Below are positions 36,934 to 45,439 of a DNA stretch of 64,000 nt, piece by piece (position 1 is the first letter of the stretch; every line of letters begins with the position of its first letter). The stretch is from Mycobacterium neglectum (GTDB taxonomy: Bacteria > Actinomycetota > Actinomycetes > Mycobacteriales > Mycobacteriaceae). A program made the position numbers and the translations under genes. The notes under the pieces are model-generated. The model was given only the letters and a program-made list of their open reading frames with translations. It was not told the DNA's origin and ran no database searches. The stretch is from contig NZ_NVQE01000013.1 of assembly GCF_002591975.1 (NCBI RefSeq), positions 62,001 to 126,000 on the forward strand, written 5' to 3'.

Positions 36934-37254
36934 ATGATCTTCAAGGGGGTGCTCGACGGTAGGCCCTACCCTGAGCATGGGCTGTCGTATCGGCAGTGGG
37001 CACAGATCCCGCCCCGCCAGATCCGGTTGGACGAACTTGTGATGACCACGACGGTGCTGGCGCTTGACCGGTTGCTTTCGGAGGACTCGACGTTCTACGG
37101 CGACCTCTTCCCGCACGCGGTGAAGTGGAACGGCGATGTCTATCTGGAAGACGGCCTACACCGCGCCGTGCGCTCGGCTTTGCGCAACCGGATCGTGCTG
37201 CACGCGCGGGTGTTCGACATGGATCTGCCTATTTCCGAACAGGTCTCGACCTAA
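36934..37254 (+). CDS. Conserved small protein (Rv2375-like)
   Basis: A protein of about 106 aa, starting MIFKGVLDGRPYPEHGLSYRQWAQIPPRQIRLDELV. The sequence RLDELVMTTTVLALDRLLSEDSTFYGDLFPHAVKWNGDVYLEDGLHRAVRSALRNRIVLHARVFD follows. It is highly conserved at this place beside hrcA (Rv2375). Some databases label relatives as VapB-like antitoxins, but no toxin gene lies next to it, and I would not assign that function. ATG at 36934 is chosen because the upstream extension is made of the direct repeat. Confidence 0.8.
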   Translation: MIFKGVLDGRPYPEHGLSYRQWAQIPPRQIRLDELVMTTTVLALDRLLSEDSTFYGDLFPHAVKWNGDVYLEDGLHRAVRSALRNRIVLHARVFDMDLPISEQVST

Positions 37255-37264
37255 CACCTCGGTT

Positions 37265-37999
37265 TCACGGCGCGATTGCGCGCTGGCCGCCTGTCACCTC
37301 CAACACCGCTCCGTTGACGTAGCTGGCATCGGGCGAGCACAGGAATGTCACTGCACCTGCGATCTCGTTGGTGGATGCCACTCGGCCCAAGGCCGTCGTG
37401 GTGGCGAGGCCGTCGACAAGGCCAGGTGTCACCGCCGTGCCGGGCGTGTCCGTCGGACCGGCGCGCACCGCATTCACCCGCACGCCGAATCCGCCGAATT
37501 CGTCGGCCCAGGCCTTGGTCAACAATTCCACTGCGGCCTTCGTCGCCCCGTATATGCCCGCGTCGCGCGCCGGCACCGCCGCGGCAACGGTGCTCAGGTT
37601 GATCACCGCGCCCCTGCCCTGCGCCACCATGGCGGGCGACAGTTCCTGCACGAGAATGTAGGGCGCGCGCAGGTTGATGTTGACATGTTCGTCGAAGGAA
37701 GCATCGTCGGTCCCGCTCGTCGGAGCGAAACGATAGATCCCCGCGTTGTTGATCAGTATGTCGACGGGACCAGACTCGTGTGCCAGACGTCGAACGTCGT
37801 CGGGCCGCGAAAGATCGGCGTAGACGAACCGAGCTTTGCCGCTTTCGTTTTCGATCTCTCTGACGACCTCAGTTCCTCGCTCGCTGCTGCGCCCGTGTAC
37901 CACGACCTCGGCGCCGGCCGCCGCAAGTCGCAGTGCGATCGCGCGACCGATGCCCGACGTCGCACCCGTCACCAACGCGGTCGCATCGTGATGGCTCAT
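37265..37999 (-). CDS. Short-chain dehydrogenase/reductase
   Basis: A protein of about 244 aa. Rossmann motif TGATSGIGRAIAL (residues 11-23), NNAG (around 85-88), active site Ser with Tyr-x-x-x-Lys (IYGATKAAV, around 150-158), and the C-terminal ASYVNGAVLEVTGG. NADP(H) is likely because the first basic residue follows the beta-2 strand (HGRSSERG). The ATG overlaps the stop of the upstream oxidoreductase by ATGA, so the two are coupled. The substrate is unknown. Confidence 0.9.
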   Translation of the reverse strand: MSHHDATALVTGATSGIGRAIALRLAAAGAEVVVHGRSSERGTEVVREIENESGKARFVYADLSRPDDVRRLAHESGPVDILINNAGIYRFAPTSGTDDASFDEHVNINLRAPYILVQELSPAMVAQGRGAVINLSTVAAAVPARDAGIYGATKAAVELLTKAWADEFGGFGVRVNAVRAGPTDTPGTAVTPGLVDGLATTTALGRVASTNEIAGAVTFLCSPDASYVNGAVLEVTGGQRAIAP

Positions 38000-39393
38000 G
38001 ACACCGTCACCAGTTCGGACACGTTCGAGAAGAGCGTTCCCAGCCCTTCCGCCATCGTGGGGTGCGCCAGCACCGCATCCCGCAACGCCTGGTACGGCAT
38101 GCCGGCGATCATCGCCATCTGAACCACGGCCATCACCTCGCCGGCCTCCGCGCCGAACATCGTGAAACCGACGATGCGGTCGTCGGCGGCCACCAGCGCT
38201 TTCATGAAACCCCTTGTTTCCCCAGTGGTCTGGCTGCGCAGCACCGCGCTTATCGGCAGTCGCACCACGCGGACCTCGACACCGTCACGGTGGGCCTCGC
38301 GCTCGGTGATCCCGACGCGCGCCAACTGTGGATCGGTGAACATGCAGCGCGGAACCAACCGGTCGCCAGAAGAGCGGCTTTCGCCGGCCAAGTTGTCCCG
38401 GATGATCCGGTAGTCGTCAAACGACACGTGAGTGAATTGCTCATGACCCGCGCAGCATTCGCCGATCCCCCACACACCAGGCGCGCTCGTTTCCAATTCG
38501 TCGTTGACATCGAGGAACCCGCGGTCATCCACGTCGACGCCGGCGACTCCCAGGCCGATGCCTGCGGTGTTCGGCACCCGCCCCACCGCGACCAGTAAGT
38601 CGCTGCCCTCGATGCTGCGCTCACCCGACGGCGTAGAGACCTCGACGGTCACTTCGCTGCCGGAGCGGCCGGACACAGCGATCGGATCGGCCGATTCGAT
38701 GACATCGATGCCCTCGTCGGACAGCAGCCGCCGCAGTTCGTCCACCACGTCGTCGTCCTCCTGCGCGGCGATCTGCGCGCCGTGCTGGATGATCGTCACG
38801 CGGCTGCCGAACCTGCGGTAGGCCTGCGCCAGTTCGATGCCGACGTAACCACCGCCCAGAACGATCAAATGGGCTGGGACATAGTCAAGTTCGAGCAGCT
38901 CGATATTGGTCATCGGCTGGGCATCGACGAGTCCGGGGGCATCGGGAACCGCTGCGTGCGTCCCGAGGTTCAAAAATACGCGGTCGGCCGTCAACGTGCG
39001 AGTGCCACCGTCATTGAGTTGCACTTCCAGGGTTCTCGGTGCCACGAAACGACCGCTTCCCATCACGAGTTCGGCACCGCTGTTCTCATACCGCTTGCGG
39101 GTGCCGTCGATCATGTAGTCGACCATTTCGCGTTTGCGCCGCCTGACTCCTGCCATGTCGACGGTGACCACACCCGTGCGGAGACCGAACGTCTCAGCAT
39201 GACGAGCGAGATCGACGACCTTGGCGCTGGAGATCTCATTCTTGGTCGGCAGACAGTTGATGTTGGGGCAGGAACCGCCGATCCATCGGCGCTCCACAAC
39301 CGCGGTCCGCTGGCCCGATTGCGCAAGGTGCCAGGCGAGATACATTCCGCCGTTACCGCTACCGAGAATCAGGGCATCGAAGCGTTCTGTCAT
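37996..39393 (-). CDS. FAD/NAD(P)-dependent disulfide oxidoreductase
   Basis: A protein of about 465 aa. FAD site LILGSGNGGMYLAWHLA, redox centre GGSCPNINCLPTK (C-x4-C, around residues 43-48), NAD(P) site VLGGGYVGIELAQAYRRFG, and the C-terminal dimer domain with HPTMAEGLGTLF that supplies His for the active-site pair (AHPTMAE). It belongs with mercuric reductase, dihydrolipoamide dehydrogenase and mycothione reductase relatives. It is not typical of MerA, having no N-terminal heavy-metal domain. ATG at 39393. It is followed directly by the SDR; the partner of the pair is not clear. Confidence 0.88.
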   Translation of the reverse strand: MTERFDALILGSGNGGMYLAWHLAQSGQRTAVVERRWIGGSCPNINCLPTKNEISSAKVVDLARHAETFGLRTGVVTVDMAGVRRRKREMVDYMIDGTRKRYENSGAELVMGSGRFVAPRTLEVQLNDGGTRTLTADRVFLNLGTHAAVPDAPGLVDAQPMTNIELLELDYVPAHLIVLGGGYVGIELAQAYRRFGSRVTIIQHGAQIAAQEDDDVVDELRRLLSDEGIDVIESADPIAVSGRSGSEVTVEVSTPSGERSIEGSDLLVAVGRVPNTAGIGLGVAGVDVDDRGFLDVNDELETSAPGVWGIGECCAGHEQFTHVSFDDYRIIRDNLAGESRSSGDRLVPRCMFTDPQLARVGITEREAHRDGVEVRVVRLPISAVLRSQTTGETRGFMKALVAADDRIVGFTMFGAEAGEVMAVVQMAMIAGMPYQALRDAVLAHPTMAEGLGTLFSNVSELVTVS

Positions 39394-39509
39394 GGCGAGC
39401 ACGTCCCCTCTTGCCGATCGTGTCTCCCCAGAATCGAACCCGCACCGATGCGCTGTCTCCACCGCTGGCGGGAATCTGGACTACCGGCTAGCGGTAATCG
39501 CCGCTGCGC

Positions 39510-40166
39510 TCACCGAGCATCGAGGAAGGCGAGCACCGCCAACACCCGGCGGTGGTCCTCACCCGTCTCCGGCAGGCTCAACTTGTTCATGATGCTGCGG
39601 ATGTGCTTTTCGACGGTGCCCTCGGTGACCCAAATACGATGCGCGATACCGGCATTCGATCGCCCCTCGGCCATCAACGCCAGTACTTCGCTTTCGCGTT
39701 CGCTCAATACACTCAGCGGGTCGTCTCGCCTGCGTGCCGATACGAGTTCGGCGACCAGAGCAGGGTCGACCACCGACGCACCCCTGGCGACCCGCTCCAG
39801 CGAATCGATGAAATCGGCGACATCGGTGATGCGACTCTTGAGCAGATAACCGATGCGGTCGCCGGCCGCCAGCAGGTCCATCGCATCGTCGACGGCAACG
39901 TGTGCGGAAAGCACCATGATTGCGGTGTTCGGAAGTTCCTGCCGGATCAGCCTGGCGGCGTCCAACCCCTCGCTGGTGTTGGTGGGCGGCATCCGGATGT
40001 CGGTGACGACGAGGCCCGGTGTCATCGCGCGGACCAGGCTGATCAGCTGCTCGCCGTCACCGGCCTGCCCGACGACTTCGAATCCTGCGCCCTCGAGCAG
40101 ACTGGCCAACCCCGCCCGAAGCAGGATGTCATCGTCGGCCAGCACCACTCGGGTCGTCTCTGCCAT
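39510..40166 (-). CDS. NarL/LuxR-family response regulator (orphan)
   Basis: A protein of about 218 aa. Receiver domain with acidic pocket LADDDILLRAG, phospho-acceptor in LVVTDIRMPPTN and Lys in YLLKSR. C-terminal LuxR helix-turn-helix: LSERESEVLALMAEGRSNAGIAHRIWVTEGTVEKHIRSIMNKL. Activated by phosphorylation, it should bind DNA as a dimer. No histidine kinase is encoded in the window. Its ATG overlaps the DUF998 stop by one base (TGATG), so the two are co-translated. Together they are divergent from irtA. Confidence 0.9.
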   Translation of the reverse strand: MAETTRVVLADDDILLRAGLASLLEGAGFEVVGQAGDGEQLISLVRAMTPGLVVTDIRMPPTNTSEGLDAARLIRQELPNTAIMVLSAHVAVDDAMDLLAAGDRIGYLLKSRITDVADFIDSLERVARGASVVDPALVAELVSARRRDDPLSVLSERESEVLALMAEGRSNAGIAHRIWVTEGTVEKHIRSIMNKLSLPETGEDHRRVLAVLAFLDAR

Positions 40167-40843
40167 CAATCCGCTCCTTCGGCGCGCGGTGCTGCAATGT
40201 CTAGGCGGGGTCGGGCCACCAGGGCCAACAGGACCACGCCGGTGAAAACCTGCCAGATCATGATCGTGTACACACAAGCCCGCTCGACGAGGCCGATATG
40301 CGAGAAGTCGATCGCCCATGTGCTGTAGGTCTGCAGCATTACGGCCAACACGAGGCCGGCCACGCCGATCAGCACTCCGATTGGGGCATACCAGCGCACC
40401 GACACGGCACGACCAATGACCACCGAACCGGCCACGATGGCCGCATTGCCGCCGCCTATCGCCAGAAACGCACCCATTCCGTGCAACCAGTCGTAGCCGT
40501 CATTCCACAACGGCGAAAAACCGTGGACGATGCCGACCAGGAGATTGCCGACGGCGTTGATGGCCACCAGCAGCAGAAAGACCAAGCCTGCCCACAGTCC
40601 GCGGATAGCACGTACCGCCACGACCGCCCCGGCCAGGAACAACGCGCCCTGCAGGAAGAACCCCCAGTTCATCAGCGACGCGCGCGGGGACCATTCGGGG
40701 ACACCCAGCACGCTGATGTACTTGGCCACATAGCTGTAGGACGGGACGGCCGCCGCCGCGATCGCCTCGAACGCGACGAAAATGACGGCTGCCGATATCC
40801 ACAAGACGGCGACAACGCGCAGCGTGCGCCGAGAAGTGGTCAC
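40166..40843 (-). CDS. DUF998 membrane protein
   Basis: A protein of about 225 aa with six or more helices. The pattern YISVLGVPEWSPRASLMNWGFFLQGALFLAGAV and later GIVHGFSPLWNDGYDWLHGMGAFLAIGGGN resembles DUF998 membrane proteins. Function unknown; the His and Trp residues in GIVHGF/WLHGMG are conserved in the family and may bind a ligand or metal. GTG at 40843 is chosen because the upstream 22 residues are basic and not membrane-like. Translationally coupled to the response regulator. The start is about 76 bp from the IdeR boxes, so iron control is possible. Confidence 0.65.
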   Translation of the reverse strand: MTTSRRTLRVVAVLWISAAVIFVAFEAIAAAAVPSYSYVAKYISVLGVPEWSPRASLMNWGFFLQGALFLAGAVVAVRAIRGLWAGLVFLLLVAINAVGNLLVGIVHGFSPLWNDGYDWLHGMGAFLAIGGGNAAIVAGSVVIGRAVSVRWYAPIGVLIGVAGLVLAVMLQTYSTWAIDFSHIGLVERACVYTIMIWQVFTGVVLLALVARPRLDIAAPRAEGAD

Positions 40844-40918
40844 GGCCACAACGGTAGAGCAGCGCAGGTCTCTCAGCTGGGCGGTTCGAACCGGCAGGCC
40901 GGCCAGCATATCCCCGCG

Positions 40919-40942
40919 CCAGGTTAGGCTAGGCTAACTAAC
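40919..40942 (+). promoter_or_regulatory. Two overlapping IdeR iron boxes before irtA
   Basis: Compared with the IdeR consensus TTAGGTTAGGCTAACCTAA, TTAGGCTAGGCTAACTAAC at 40924-40942 matches 15 of 19. An overlapping copy offset by 5 bp, CCAGGTTAGGCTAGGCTAA at 40919-40937, also matches 15 of 19. IdeR-Fe2+ usually binds as two dimers on overlapping half-sites, so this is a strong operator. It lies between the divergent DUF998 and irtA genes, about 40 bp upstream of the irtA start. It should shut irtA–irtB off in iron-replete cells. Confidence 0.88.
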
Positions 40943-40980
40943 TGCGAGATCGGACAACCGCCGAGCAGAGGACATTGGAC

Positions 40981-43572
40981 ATGGGCAGAGGCTTGCAGGG
41001 GGCCCTACTGCGGAGCTTCGGGGGGCGCGACCATGAGGCCACGGTCCTGGAGATCTCGCGGTTGGCACCGCATTTTGTGCGGATCACCATGTCATCGCCG
41101 ACCATCTTCGAAGACGTCGTCGTAGAGCCAACTGCGTTCCTGCGCTTCTGGTTTCCTGACCCCGATGGCAGCGACAGCGAGTTTCAGCGCATCTACACGC
41201 TTGTGTGGACGGAGCCGGAGTCAGGCAAATTCGCGGTGGACGTCGTCCTTCACGAACCGTCAGGACCCGCAAGTCACTGGGCGGCAAGGGCCGAACCGGG
41301 TATGACCCTTCCCGTCGTTGCGTTGGGCTCCAAGGGGTTTGCGGTTCCCGAAGAAGAACTACCCGCCGGCTATCTACTCATCGGCGACTCGGCATCCATA
41401 CCCGCCATCAACTCGATCCTTGCCGCGCTCCCGGCCGACGTCGAGGTCGAGGTCTACCTCGAACGCCACTCCCCCGACGACGAGCTCATCCCGCTCAACG
41501 ACCATCCGCGTCGCCGACTGCACTGGGTGGACAGGGTCGACGAGCTCGCCCTGGCCGCGGCCATCGAGGAGCGGGACTGGTCGAACTGGTCGGCATGGGC
41601 AGGCCCGGAGGCCGGCTCGCTCAAGCACCTGCGCAAGCGGCTGCGCGACGTCTTCGGATTCCCGAAGTCCGACGTGCATGCGCAGGCGTACTGGACGCAG
41701 GGCCGCGAGATGGGCAGCCGCCGCGACGCCGAGGACACACCCGCCGAGGTCGACAACGGCGCAGCGGTCGAGACGAAGGCGACGCCTGTCCCGGCGGAGG
41801 CTCCCAAGGGACGGTGGCGTTCGCAGGCCGCCAAGGATCTGTTGGCTCCGGTGAAGCCGCAGCTGATCGCCACGGGCATTCTCGAAACGCTCATCACGCT
41901 CCTCGGGCTCGCGCCTTTCATCGTGCTCGTCGAGCTAGCCAGGCAGCTGCTGGCGGGAGCCGACGAGGCCGCCATGCGCAGCACTTTGATCGTGTTCGTG
42001 GTCCTGCTGGGGACGGGCGCCGCGCTCAGCGCCGCACTTCTGGTGTGGCTGCACGTCGTCGACATGCGGTTCAACGCGGCGGTGCGCCGGCGGCTGCTCG
42101 ACAAGCTCGCCCGGGTACCCCTTGGGTGGTTCACCCAGCGCGGGTCGGGTGCGGTCAAGAAGCTCATCCAAGACGACACCCTGTCGTTGCACTACCTCGT
42201 CACCCATGCGGTGTCGGATGCGGTGGGCGCGGTCGTCGCGCCGATCGCGGTGCTGGTGTACCTCTTCGTCGTCGACTGGCGGCTGGCGTTGATCCTGCTA
42301 CTACCGATCCTGGTGTACATCCTCACGACGTGGACGATGGTGTACCAGAGCGGCCCGAAGATCACCGAGGCGTCCCGGTGGGCCGAGCGAATGAACGGTG
42401 AAGCCGCGGCCTATCTGGATGGTCAGCCCGTCATCCGGATCTTCGGGGGCGCGGCGACCTCGTCGTTCCGGCGGCGCCTGGACGAATACATCGACTTCAT
42501 CAATGTCTGGCAGCGCCCGTTCATCGGCAAGAAGACGTTCATGGACCTGACCACCCGGCCGTCAACGTTCCTGTGGCTCATCGCATTCGCGGGAACCCTG
42601 TTCGTCGTATCCGGGGCGATGGACCCGGTGACGTTGCTGCCGTTCCTGATCCTCGGAACGACCTTCGGGACCCGTCTGCTCGGTATGGCATTCGGATTCG
42701 CCGGTCTGCGCGAGGGTTTACAGGCCGCCCGTCGCCTCGCGGTCACCCTCGACGAAGACGAACTGGCCACCGGCATGTCGGACACCGCGACGAAGCCACC
42801 CGCTTCCGGGACCGTCGCCTTCGAGAACGTCGGATTCGGTTATCGGCCGGGCGTTCCGGTCATCCGCGACGTCACACTGACCCTGCGACGAGGCACGGTC
42901 ACCGCACTGGTCGGCCCCTCCGGATCCGGAAAGTCCACGCTGGCATCGCTTCTCGCCCGCTTCCATGATGTCGACACCGGTGCGATCCGCATCGACGGGC
43001 GCGATGTGCGGACACTGGAGCCCGACGAGTTGTACGCCCAGGTCGGCTTTGTGTTCCAGGATGTCCAACTCGTCGGTGGCACGGTCCGCGACAACATCGC
43101 GCTGGCCCGGCCCGATGCCAGCGACGCCGAGGTCGAGGCCGCGGCCGCGGATGCCCAGAACCACGACCGGATCATGCGGCTGCCCAACGGATACCAGACA
43201 GCGCTCGGTGCCAGCAGCCAACTATCCGGAGGCGAGCGCCAACGCCTCACCATCGCCCGCGCGTTGCTCGCCGACACACCGATCCTGATCTTGGACGAGG
43301 CGACAGCATTTGCCGATCCAGAATCGGAATACCTTGTGCAGCAGGCCTTGGGTCGTCTCATTCACAAGCGGACGGTGCTCGTGATCGCCCACCGGCTGCA
43401 CACCATCACCGAAGCCGACCAGATCGTCGTGCTCGATCACGGGCGTATCGCACAGATCGGCAGACACACCGAGTTGCTCGACTCCGGCGGCCGCTATCGC
43501 CAGCTGTGGGAGAGCCGACTCGGCGAAGCAAGAACGCCGCAGGGGGCGCTCACCGGAGAGGTCACCCGATGA
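40981..43572 (+). CDS. irtA: Iron-siderophore ABC transporter/reductase IrtA
   Basis: A protein of about 863 aa. Residues about 1-245 are a siderophore-interacting flavin domain ([20 protein letters not shown] for FAD, and [17 protein letters not shown] for the nucleotide side) that sits in the cytosol and reduces Fe3+ to Fe2+. The rest is an ABC exporter-type half: helices from about 300, Walker [10 protein letters not shown] near 645, signature LSGGERQR near 748, [20 protein letters not shown]. With IrtB it imports carboxymycobactin. ATG at 40981 follows AGAGGA at 40967-40972. Regulated by the iron boxes at 40919-40942. Confidence 0.96.
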   Translation: MGRGLQGALLRSFGGRDHEATVLEISRLAPHFVRITMSSPTIFEDVVVEPTAFLRFWFPDPDGSDSEFQRIYTLVWTEPESGKFAVDVVLHEPSGPASHWAARAEPGMTLPVVALGSKGFAVPEEELPAGYLLIGDSASIPAINSILAALPADVEVEVYLERHSPDDELIPLNDHPRRRLHWVDRVDELALAAAIEERDWSNWSAWAGPEAGSLKHLRKRLRDVFGFPKSDVHAQAYWTQGREMGSRRDAEDTPAEVDNGAAVETKATPVPAEAPKGRWRSQAAKDLLAPVKPQLIATGILETLITLLGLAPFIVLVELARQLLAGADEAAMRSTLIVFVVLLGTGAALSAALLVWLHVVDMRFNAAVRRRLLDKLARVPLGWFTQRGSGAVKKLIQDDTLSLHYLVTHAVSDAVGAVVAPIAVLVYLFVVDWRLALILLLPILVYILTTWTMVYQSGPKITEASRWAERMNGEAAAYLDGQPVIRIFGGAATSSFRRRLDEYIDFINVWQRPFIGKKTFMDLTTRPSTFLWLIAFAGTLFVVSGAMDPVTLLPFLILGTTFGTRLLGMAFGFAGLREGLQAARRLAVTLDEDELATGMSDTATKPPASGTVAFENVGFGYRPGVPVIRDVTLTLRRGTVTALVGPSGSGKSTLASLLARFHDVDTGAIRIDGRDVRTLEPDELYAQVGFVFQDVQLVGGTVRDNIALARPDASDAEVEAAAADAQNHDRIMRLPNGYQTALGASSQLSGGERQRLTIARALLADTPILILDEATAFADPESEYLVQQALGRLIHKRTVLVIAHRLHTITEADQIVVLDHGRIAQIGRHTELLDSGGRYRQLWESRLGEARTPQGALTGEVTR

Positions 43573-45320
43573 TCGGCAACCTGATCCGGCTCGTCCCCGC
43601 CGAACACCGCGGCGCACTCACCGGCTACGCGGTGCTCACAGTGATCTCGGTGATCCTGCGCGCCGCCAGCGCGCTGCTTCTGGTGCCGCTCCTCGGCGCC
43701 CTGTTCAGCACGACACCTTCGGATGCTCTGCCGTGGCTCGGTGCTCTGACCGCGGCCACTTTCGGCGGCTGGATCGTCGATATGGTCCAGGCGCGCATCG
43801 GTTACCGCATCGGCTTCGCACTGGCCAACGACACCCAGCACAGGATGGCCGACCGGCTCACCGACGTTCCGCTCGGTTGGTTCACCACCGACAACACCGC
43901 GATGGCGCGGCAGGCCATCGCGGCCAGCGCACCAGACCTCGTCTCCTTCGTCGCGAACCTGCTCACGCCGTTCCTCGGTGCGGTGCTGCTACCCGCGACG
44001 ATCACGATCGGGCTGTTTTTCGTCTCATGGCAACTCGGGGTGGCGGCAGCCATCACGTTGCCGCTGATGCTCGGCGCCCTCTGGGCCAGTCAGCGGATCG
44101 TGCGGGGCGCCGACGCGGCCGACGGTCGCGCGCACAGCGCACTCACCGAACGCATCCTGGAATTCGCGCGTACCCAGCAGGCGCTGCGGGCGAGTCGGCG
44201 CGCGACCGCCGCACGCAGCCAGACCGGTGCGGCCGTGGCCACCGCGCAGGGCGCCACCTTGCGGCTGCTGTTGTTCCAGATTCCCGGACAGCTGATGTTC
44301 AGCGCGGCCAGCCAACTCGCCCTCATCGTGCTGGCAGGCACGACCACGGCCCTGGCAGTGCGGGGCCAGATCGGCGCACCGGAGGCCGTCGCGTTGTTGA
44401 TCGTCACGGTGCGGTTCCTGGAGCCTTTCAACGTGCTGGCAGACCTGTCCAGCGCCATGGAGAACTCACGCGGTGTGCTCACCCGCCTTCGCAGCATCAT
44501 CGATGCCCCGCGGGCGGCATACGCTGCCGACTCTGCGGTCGCGAATGCCGGAAATCGCACGCCGCGAATCGAATTCCGGGAGGTGGGCTTCCGTTACGAC
44601 GGTGCGGAGGACGCTTCAGACGTGCTCGCCGAGCTCAACTTCGTGCTCGAACCAGGGACGACAACCGCGATCGTCGGACCATCGGGTTCGGGTAAGAGCA
44701 CGATCCTCGCGCTCATCGCGGGCCTGCACACTCCCGACCGCGGCCAGATCCTGGTCGACGGAACCGATATCGGCGATCTCGATGCGACCACGCGACGAGC
44801 CCTGGTGAGCATGGTGTTCCAGCATCCGTATCTGTTCGACGGTCCGATCGGCGACAACGTCCGTGCCGGCCATCCGGATGCCGACGACGAGGACGTTCGA
44901 AATGCGATGGCGCTGGCCCGAGTCGACGAGATCGTCTCGCGCCTACCCGACGGTGAGTCGACACGGGTGGGAGAGGCGGGCGCCGCGCTGTCCGGCGGCG
45001 AGCGTCAGCGGGTAAGCATCGCGCGAGCACTCGTGAAGCCGGCGGGGGTCTTGCTGATCGACGAAGCGACCAGCGCGCTGGATACCGAGAACGAGACGGC
45101 CATCACCGACGCGATCAGAGACGATCCACGCGGTCGCACTCGCGTCATCATCGCGCACCGGCCGGGCGCGATCCGCAACGCCGACCAGGTGTTGTTCGTC
45201 GACGGCGGAAGAATCGTCGAGCAGGGCACGATCGACGAGCTCACCCAGCGCGGAGGGCGCTTCGCCGAGTTCTGGCGACAGCAGGAGCAGAGCGCCGGTT
45301 GGCGGATCGCCTCGGGTTAG
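43569..45320 (+). CDS. irtB: Iron-siderophore ABC transporter IrtB
   Basis: A protein of about 583 aa with an ABC exporter-type membrane part (six helices, about 1-310). The nucleotide-binding domain has Walker [10 protein letters not shown] near residue 371, signature LSGGERQR near 474 and [12 protein letters not shown]. It pairs with IrtA as a heterodimer, completing the ATP site. The ATG at 43569 overlaps the irtA stop by ATGA. It ends at 45320, convergent with the mbt genes; only 96 bp separate it from mbtG, and that gap holds the mbtH remnant. Confidence 0.96.
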   Translation: MIGNLIRLVPAEHRGALTGYAVLTVISVILRAASALLLVPLLGALFSTTPSDALPWLGALTAATFGGWIVDMVQARIGYRIGFALANDTQHRMADRLTDVPLGWFTTDNTAMARQAIAASAPDLVSFVANLLTPFLGAVLLPATITIGLFFVSWQLGVAAAITLPLMLGALWASQRIVRGADAADGRAHSALTERILEFARTQQALRASRRATAARSQTGAAVATAQGATLRLLLFQIPGQLMFSAASQLALIVLAGTTTALAVRGQIGAPEAVALLIVTVRFLEPFNVLADLSSAMENSRGVLTRLRSIIDAPRAAYAADSAVANAGNRTPRIEFREVGFRYDGAEDASDVLAELNFVLEPGTTTAIVGPSGSGKSTILALIAGLHTPDRGQILVDGTDIGDLDATTRRALVSMVFQHPYLFDGPIGDNVRAGHPDADDEDVRNAMALARVDEIVSRLPDGESTRVGEAGAALSGGERQRVSIARALVKPAGVLLIDEATSALDTENETAITDAIRDDPRGRTRVIIAHRPGAIRNADQVLFVDGGRIVEQGTIDELTQRGGRFAEFWRQQEQSAGWRIASG

Positions 45321-45365
45321 CGTGCCCTCGTAGCTAGCGCGAGATTGCGTCGAGGGCTGTGGTTT

Positions 45366-45439
45366 GGATGCCGACCACAGCCCTGTGTGCACTCTTCACC
45401 CAGAGAACCGCTGCCGTCATCGAATGGGTTCGTGCTCGT
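45366..45439 (-). pseudogene. mbtH: mbtH remnant at the irtB/mbtG junction
   Basis: On the minus strand, in a different frame from mbtG, codons at 45416-45436 read STNPFDD and the next ones GSGSL, which is the hallmark N-terminus of MbtH (M-STNPFDD-x-x-G-x-F). The codon where ATG belongs (45437-45439) is ACG. After GEE the frame breaks; one frame over, HTGLWSAS (45366-45389) resembles the MbtH segment H-S-LWP-A-F. The remaining two thirds of the ~70-aa gene are missing, since irtB ends at 45320. The position overlapping the mbtG 3' end is where mbtH lies in M. tuberculosis (Rv2377c). I judge it a dead gene cut off by the joining of irtAB. Confidence 0.72.

Noticed and set aside
35686..36940. 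CIRCE element for HrcA
   Set aside because: I looked for TTAGCACTC-N9-GAGTGCTAA upstream of hrcA and dnaJ2 and did not see it or a close match.
36742..37254. Longer start for the Rv2375-like protein
   Set aside because: The extension from 36742 consists mostly of the tandem repeat and low-complexity residues; the ATG at 36934 fits the conserved N-terminus MIFKGV.
36934..37254. VapB antitoxin of a toxin–antitoxin pair
   Set aside because: No PIN-domain toxin gene lies next to it on either side; the neighbour is an unrelated SDR.
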